From NCBI GenBank assembly GCA_029959085.1, contig JARWIR010000001.1, positions 17,909,730 to 17,973,729 of the forward strand: DNA of 64,000 bases, read 5' to 3'. This DNA comes from Nemophila menziesii (taxonomy: Eukaryota; Streptophyta; Magnoliopsida; Boraginales; Hydrophyllaceae). Of this stretch, positions 58,750 through 64,000 are shown piece by piece. Under the pieces are notes generated by a model, which was given only the letters and a program-made list of their open reading frames with translations, was not told the DNA's origin and made no database searches. The position numbers and the translations under genes were made by a program. The stretch's first letter is position 1, and every line of letters begins with the position of its first letter.

Positions 58750-59115
58750 TCATTTCCCGGTGACGTACTTATTCTCATCAGAATCATCACCCTCATGCCT
58801 TTTCTGAACCGTTTCACAGATAGTCTTTATTGACTTCTCAACGGCACACATATAAAAGGTGGGGTTCGTCACAATACCTAAGATCCATCCCCTAACCACT
58901 GAATTAGCTTTCTTGAACCCAACTTTTAGAGCCAGAAACCTAGCATGGAGTTCTTTGGTATATTCCCCATTGGCCTCAATGGCAGGGAGTACCTCCAGAA
59001 CAGCAAGGTCTAGTTCATGTTGTTCAAGGCATATCAGTGGCTTTTGTACCCAACGTTTGTAGTTGGAACCATTGAAAGGCTCCAACATAGTCACGTCGGG
59101 AAAAGGCCTTTGCAT
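58750..59115 (-). CDS. Element G Copia-type Gag, N-terminal portion
   Basis: The 121-residue frame begins 81 bp inside the 5' LTR. MLEPFNGSNYKRWVQKPLIC followed by LEQHELDLAVLE matches the start of plant Copia Gag (a W-containing F-x-G-x-N-Y motif, then a Leu-rich helix). LHARFLALKVGFKKANSVVRGWILG fits the next helices. The frame stops at 121 residues after KRHEGDDSDENKYVTGK. The zinc knuckle and the rest of Gag are absent, so it is shorter than a usual Copia Gag of 200 or more residues. Confidence 0.75.
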   Translation of the reverse strand: MQRPFPDVTMLEPFNGSNYKRWVQKPLICLEQHELDLAVLEVLPAIEANGEYTKELHARFLALKVGFKKANSVVRGWILGIVTNPTFYMCAVEKSIKTICETVQKRHEGDDSDENKYVTGK

Positions 59116-59164
59116 TCAATTATGAAGAAACGGCCGAGAGAGAAAAACCATTTCTAAAAAAACA

Positions 59165-59222
59165 ACCAGTGATATTACAAGAATATCTTTTTAAATTGTT
59201 GGAAAATAACAATATCACTGGT
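59165..59222 (-). repeat. 12-bp inverted repeat spanning the element G LTR/leader junction
   Basis: ACCAGTGATATT at 59165-59176 is the exact reverse complement of AATATCACTGGT at 59211-59222. The LTR boundary (59196/59197) lies in the 34-base loop. In the element's RNA this would be a stem enclosing the place where a primer site should be. Confidence 0.85.
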
Positions 59223-59913
59223 ATTATAAATAGAGTAATGGAGTTCCAAAAAAAATCAAAAGATAATATTCAATTAAAGTAATACTACACTATTACAATA
59301 AATTGAAAATAACGAAACTTACATGGAAAATACGAGAAAAGAACTATTACATGGAATGTAAAATGATGTTAAAAAGATATTCCGGTCAAGCCGGTTATCT
59401 CTAACAAAAAATTCTACTCTATAGAACTATTATATCAGAGAAGCCTTTTCTGATTCTTAGTTTCGTTTTACATATGCTATTCTATAAATTCTCTAGAATA
59501 GTTTTTTTCCTTTCTTTCTAGAAGTGTTTTTTTTTTCTATTCTCTCTAGAATATTTTTTCCATTCTCTCAAGAATACTTTTTTTTTCCTCTTCTCTTGAA
59601 ATGAAAGTGACAAAGTCACTATTTATAGAAGAAAAGGCAAGACAAGAAAACCGTCACATTAATGCTCGTCAATGCTCATTAAATTCGTCCGTTTTTTTCT
59701 TTATCAAGTTTTTGTAACTCCCATAACAACTAATAGATAAAGAACCATTATTCCTTCATGAAGAATAAGGAATTAATTGAAATTAAATAATTCCAATAGT
59801 TTTTTTTTCCTCAAATTATAATGTGTGACTAATAAGCACAAATAATATTTTCACTCTTCCAAGAACATGAAAGGATTATTTAAAATAAATTATATTAAAG
59901 AATAATTCCAACA
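59197..59913 (-). repeat. Element G 5' LTR
   Basis: Same length and, as far as I can read, same sequence as the left LTR. Confidence 0.96.
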
Positions 59914-59918
59914 AGGAG

Positions 59919-60724
59919 AAAATGTGTAAGCTCTCCCATTTCCACAACTTACCCTCTCGCACATAGATTTCTATAGTCTTGAAGTTGACTTCATATCAAA
60001 TCGGGTGTAATGTGGCTTCAGAAGTAGTGCATCCTTTATCCAATCATCGAACCAAAAGCCACACATCATCAATTTTAAACAAAGCGCCGAATCTTCGTCT
60101 AACAACACAATACTTTCAACAAGAGCTCTTACAAATTTGCGAATCCGTTGGTTTCAGCTAATACTACAAAAATATGCTTTTGAAGTATTTTTTTTTGTAA
60201 ATCTTTCGTCTATTTTACTACTGACTCATTATACCCAAGAATCGTTTTTTCATGTCCTTTGCCTATCTTAATCCTATATCCCCTCATATTTTGGTTTGCA
60301 AAGCTTCTTCCATGCTACCTAATACATCTTACATTGGTCCTCAGATGATACACATATAAACTCGAGAAGATTACAATCGATCTCATTACATACATATATA
60401 TTTAGTTTCCCTGTGTGCATGACATACATAGGCATTGCGCTAAGTGCAACTTGAGTAAGAGTGATCCACACTGCTAGCGATATGTTTTATACCTTCCACC
60501 TTTCCAACTAGATTTGTATCCCATTGCTTTTCTTGCCATAGATACCTTAAGTATTCTCCCCGATAAAATGGGTACCTTAGATACTTTCCAGACCATCCTT
60601 TCTGGTGAAACTGCTTGGTCTCGTGATCTTGTCCTCTAGGTCAATCTTAATCTCCATAATTTTTTTTCCTTTTCATATGACACATAGCATAATTTTCCTA
60701 GCTCAGTAGAACTATGTTATCTAG
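59919..60724. other. Unassigned DNA right of element G
   Basis: AT-rich. It was joined to the LINE-like segment at 56574 before element G inserted, so it may contain more LINE debris. No domain could be recognised in any frame. Confidence 0.4.
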
Positions 60725-60930
60725 TAGGGGTGAGCACGGTACGATTCGGCTCGGTTTTTGGCCAACACCAAAACCGAAACCGAATGAGTCGGTTTTTAAG
60801 GATGCCGTTACCGAACTGAACGGTTTTCATCAATTCGGTTTTGTCGGTTTTCGGTTCCGTTTGTGCTCGGTTCAATATATTTTTCGGTTTTGGTATTTGT
60901 TTGATTCGGTAATTGGATAAGTTTCACGGA
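60725..60930. mobile_element. hAT-type transposon end
   Basis: TAGGGGTGAGCACGGTACG is a plant hAT terminus, followed by repeated TCGGTTTT and CCGAAACCGAA phrases in both orientations. No matching CACCCCTA end or 8-bp duplication was found, so it is a fragment. Confidence 0.55.
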
Positions 60931-61026
60931 CGTCTATTTGAGACATTTGATTATTTAGCATAGTATATATGAAATGTTCGATTTTCATTTATTGATCAAT
61001 ATAAGAAAATTCTATTCTTGAAACTG

Positions 61027-61047
61027 ATATATATATATATATATACT
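61027..61047. repeat. TA dinucleotide run
   Basis: An alternating TA run of about 20 bases, directly followed by ACTAGGTAAAGCCCGTGTC. It marks the left edge of the hexamer array region. Confidence 0.85.
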
Positions 61048-61119
61048 AGGTAAAGCCCGTGTCTGAAGACACTGAAGAAAATTTTGTTTTGTTAACGGAA
61101 ATTGAACACAGGTTCCAAG

Positions 61120-62400
61120 GGTGAAGGTCAAGGTTAAAGTTAGGGTTCAGGTTTTTCTTTTGTTTCTCATCAAGAAGAAGGTTAGGTTAAGGTTAAGGTT
61201 AAGTTTAAGGTTAAGGTTAGGGTTATGGTTTAGGTCAAGGTTAAGGGTAAGGTTAATTTTAAGGTTACAGTTAAGGTTAAAGTTAAGGGCTAAGGTTAAA
61301 TTTTAAGTCAAGGTTAAGGTTAAATTTAACTTTAAGATTAAGGTTAAGTTAGAGTTAAGGTTTAAGATTAATTGTTTAATCTTTAACAAAATTCCAAGTT
61401 TAGGGTCGAATATTAGCGCGATGATTCTTTATCTGTGTAAGGTTCAGGTTACATCTAAGATGAAAGTTAAGGTTACGTTTAAAGTTAAGGTTAAGTTTAA
61501 GGTTTAATGTTTAAGGTTTAATGTTTAATGTTTAAGGTTCAAGGTTCAAGGTTCAAGGTTCAAGATTAAGGTTAAATTTTAACTTCAAGGTTAAGGTTTA
61601 GGTTAAACTTAAGATGAAGGTGAATGTAAAGGTTAAGGCCTGAGATTCAAGGGTTAAGGTTTAAGGTTTAAGGGTTAAGGTTAAAGTGAATATGAAGATA
61701 AGGTTGTAAGGTTTAAGGTTCAAGGTCAAGGTAAGGTTTAAGGTTAAGGTGTAAGGTTTAAGGTTAAAGGTTAAGGGTTAAGATTAAAGTTAGGATTAAG
61801 GTGATGATGGAGACTAGGGTTTAAGGTTTAAGATGTAAGGTTTAAGGTTTAAGTTTAAGGTTAAGTTTAATGTTAAGTTTAGGATTAAGGTTAATGTTAA
61901 GGATAAGGTTAAGGTTAAGATTAAGGTTTAGATTAAGGTTAAGTTTAAGGTCAAGTTTAGGTTAAGGCTAAGGCTAAGGATAAGGTTAAGAATAAGGTTA
62001 ATAGCTAACGGGTTAAGGTTATGGATAATAGGTTGAGGGTTAAGGTTAAGGTATAGTTTAAGTTTAAGGTTAAGGTTAAGGTTAAGGTTAAGGTCAAGGT
62101 TAAGGTTAAGGTTAAGGTTAAGGTTAAGGTTAAGGTCAAGGTTAAGGTCAAGGTTAAGGTTCAAGTTAAGGTTAAGGTTAAGGTAAAGGTAAAGGTAAAG
62201 TTAAAAATAAAGTTAAAGGTTAAGGTTAATGTTAAGGTTAAGTTTAAGGTTAAGGTTAAGGTTTGGGTTTAGGTTAAGATTAAGGTTAAAGTTTGGGTTT
62301 TGGTTTGGGTTTGGGTTAAGGTTAAGGTTAAGGTTAAGGTTAATGTTAAGGTTGACGTTAAGGTTAATAGTTAAGGGTCTAAGGTTATGGATAAGGGGTC
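61120..62400. repeat. Degenerate GGTTAA hexamer array, about 1.3 kb
   Basis: The block is built from GGTTAA units with many variants (GGTTTAA, GGTCAA, GGATAA, GTTTAA). The purest stretch is about 62060-62190, where GGTTAA repeats nearly without change. TTTGGGTTTAGG- and TTTGGGTT-like units occur near 62262-62310. The array keeps open frames on both strands, giving Lys/Val/Arg or Leu/Asn alternations that are artefacts of the repeat. It resembles but is not the plant telomere repeat TTTAGGG. Confidence 0.95.
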
Positions 62401-62940
62401 GAAAAATCGTGTAGGGTAATACACTACTCCCATATTCCTAATTTGAAAAAATATCTTTTAAAAGATCAATGTGGTATTTATATAGATACAATAAATGAGA
62501 AAATTAAAAAAAAATTAAAAATTTTGAGAGATTTATGAGAAGAATAAAATAATAATGAGGAAAATAAGGGTGAGAAAAATATTTTTTTTAAAATATTAAT
62601 AGAAAAAATTAAATGCAGGATAGTCTTTTAATTTTTATAATTAATAATGTAACTTTTATTGATATATTTTTACAATAAAATATATTTCATTTCCGCTATT
62701 AAAGTATTATTAAACAAAATATCAATTTGTTGTAATTTTGTTGTAAAGGTCCAAATCGGATTTGCCCAATTGTTCTTAAGTGTTTCAAGATATTGTTATT
62801 ATTTTTAGGGTGAATTTTATATAGGGTCTTGGAAAACATCTTTCTTCTCTATAGAGTAGTTTCAAAAATGATATTCTTCTTAGGGACCTCATATTTGACA
62901 ATAGTCTTTCCTACCCTTACTAACACTAAAAGACAAAAAA
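62401..62940. other. AT-rich spacer, no gene seen
   Basis: Very AT-rich with runs of A and T. Nothing recognised. Confidence 0.5.
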
Positions 62941-62964
62941 GTGTCATGTCACTGTTTCTCTCTC

Positions 62965-63090
62965 CACTACCTACCACTACCCACCTACCTCCAACCTCCG
63001 ACCACCTACCACCGACCTCCGACCACCGACCACCAACCACCGACCACCGACCACCGACCTCCGACCACAGACCTCAGGCCACCAATCACC
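62965..63090. repeat. CCGACCA heptamer minisatellite
   Basis: ACCACCGACC and CCGACCTCCGACCACCGACC-type units repeat about every seven bases, with TCC or ACC variants. A shorter patch recurs at about 63188-63230. The resulting Pro/Thr/Asp/His frame is a product of the repeat. Confidence 0.85.
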
Positions 63091-63108
63091 GGTCACCAGA
63101 AAAACATA

Positions 63109-63311
63109 GAGTACTCCGAGAATTTTCTGAGTACTCCGACAATTTTATTGAGTACTCTATATATTTAAATGAGTACTCTATATATCCAACCACAGACCAC
63201 CGATTTCCAACCACCGACCACCGACTGCCAGAAAATTGCGAAGTACTCTAAGCAAATCTCGGAGTACTCTAAGAAAATCTCGGAGTACTCTAAGAAAATC
63301 TCGGAGTACTC
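63109..63311. repeat. Cluster of GAGTACTC palindromes
   Basis: The 8-base palindrome occurs at 63109, 63129, 63150, 63171, 63262, 63283 and 63304, with a variant AAGTACTC at 63241. Spacing is 20-21 bases within each group. The second group shares the unit CTAAGAAAATCTCGGAGTA. Confidence 0.92.
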
Positions 63312-63439
63312 TTAAAAATTGAGGACTAATATAAAAAAATTACTGAACAATTTATTTAACAAAAGTAATGAGTATTACTAAAAAAACAAATACAAATATA
63401 TTATTCTCATATATTATTACACAATCCTAAAAAAAATTC

Positions 63440-63835
63440 TATCTGGTTTGACCAAATCTAGATCTGGTCAACCTACTGAAAAAAAAAAGAAAAAAAAAAG
63501 GACTCGCTGCTTCTTCCCTAACCGCCGCCACCACCACCATAACACAAAACACTTCCACCTAGCTCCGATCTGCTCCCCCTTCTCTTCGCAATGGAAACCA
63601 TACCACCACCACCATAATACCACCACCACTATAACAAAAGCACCACCACTCGAAAACAGAAGCACCGCCACCAACGACATAACACCACCACTGCAAATCG
63701 TAAACAGAATCACAACCACCACAATAACACTACCAACACCGACATAACACCACCACTACAACTCATTTTACCAGATTTCTGGTCAAGAAATGAGAACAGC
63801 AAGCTAATCTTCGAATCTTCTTCTCGAGCTCGGCG
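63440..63835. other. CCACCA/CACCAC-rich segment, no supported gene
   Basis: Trinucleotide-like ACC and CCA repetition keeps frames open on both strands (His/Thr-rich on +, Val/Trp-rich on -). No domain is seen. The composition mirrors the GGTGGT-rich segment at 14.9-15.5 kb. Confidence 0.45.
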
Positions 63836-64000
63836 ATGGAGGAGCAGATCCGATGTTCACGAACGGAGCCTGTAGATCTGGTCAAGATTTCATGGCAGCC
63901 TTCTCGCACACACATCCATGAAAGAAGAAGAAAAACAAGATCCATGGAGCTTCGTGGTACCGCGAACATGGCTGCGCGAATCTCCTATCGAAGAAGAAGA
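63836..64000 (+). other. Open frame running off the right edge, uncertain
   Basis: From an ATG at 63836 the frame stays open for 55 codons to the window end (MEEQIRCSRTEPVDLVKISW, then Arg-rich). The opposite strand is also open here. It may be a first exon or chance; no domain is seen. Confidence 0.2.

Larger units (their letters stand above)
56580..59913 (-). mobile_element. Element G: non-autonomous Copia-type retrotransposon, Gag only, 3.3 kb
   Basis: Two 717-bp LTRs that appear identical by eye are flanked by an exact 5-bp duplication, AGGAG (56575-56579 and 59914-59918). A polypurine tract (GAGTGGGGGAT on -) at 57297-57307 fixes the orientation as -. The 1.9-kb interior holds one Gag-like frame and about 1.3 kb of non-coding DNA; protease, integrase, RT and RNase H are missing. 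The usual initiator-Met primer site (TGGTATCAGAG) is not present after the 5' LTR. Identical LTRs indicate a very recent insertion. Confidence 0.93.

Noticed and set aside
61121..62414. Leu/Arg- and Asn/Leu-alternating frames in the hexamer array
   Set aside because: They are direct translations of GGTTAA repeats.
62829..63251. 140-codon Pro/Thr/Asp/His frame
   Set aside because: Most of it is the CCGACCA repeat read in one frame; the unit length of seven makes the protein pattern a by-product.
1..64000. CRISPR arrays, bacterial operons, rRNA or tRNA genes
   Set aside because: The DNA is eukaryotic with spliced genes. I found no direct-repeat/spacer array and no tRNA or rRNA that I could recognise by eye; a tRNAscan run would be needed to exclude a single tRNA.

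Overview
The window reads as nuclear DNA from a flowering plant, most likely a eudicot with a repeat-rich genome. It is AT-rich and its genes have many short exons with GT-AG introns. Four genes are recognisable and all lie on the + strand. No species can be named from the sequence alone. Most of the rest is transposon-derived, and several insertions are nested.

Layout. 1-3.1 kb: the start of a BED/hAT-like gene (- strand) and a decayed Copia 3' end. 3.5-5.8 kb: an eleven-exon sialyltransferase-like (GT29) gene. 6.3-9.1 kb: a twelve-exon plastid monofunctional aspartate kinase. 9.8-15.7 kb: degenerate MULE-like and unassigned repeats. 16.2-17.9 kb: a two-exon histidine-phosphatase (PGM-like) gene whose catalytic RHG reads CHG. 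19.4-26.9 kb: a pile of Gypsy LTRs and Copia scraps, including a solo LTR inserted in a solo LTR, with a Mutator-type MITE inside the inner one. 27.7-30.3 kb: a six-exon mitochondrial phosphate carrier with a MITE-like insert in its last intron. 31.3-34.5 kb: hAT debris, including a small hAT element with a perfect 8-bp target duplication.

34.7-53.3 kb holds two complete LTR elements on the - strand, called A (34707-44629) and B (45147-53315). Both have paired LTRs, a tRNA-Asp-type primer site and a polypurine tract. A has an exact 5-bp target duplication and B has one matching at 4 of 5 positions. Each carries one long open frame in which an Athila/Tat-like protease runs straight into what looks like the integrase C-terminal tail. 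Reverse transcriptase, RNase H and the integrase core are missing. A also has a capsid-type Gag and a second 400-residue frame downstream; B has lost the capsid part.

53.3-60.7 kb: a decayed LINE split by a solo Copia LTR, then element G (56580-59913), a Gag-only Copia-type element whose two 717-bp LTRs look identical. 60.7-64 kb: a hAT end, a 1.3-kb degenerate GGTTAA array, a CCGACCA minisatellite, a cluster of GAGTACTC palindromes and a CCACCA-rich segment.

The four genes act in separate housekeeping roles: Golgi glycosylation, aspartate-family amino acid synthesis in plastids, a phosphatase-like protein probably bound to membranes, and mitochondrial phosphate import. They share no pathway. 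The main common thread in the window is that every full-length LTR element lacks its own polymerase and would need enzymes from elsewhere.
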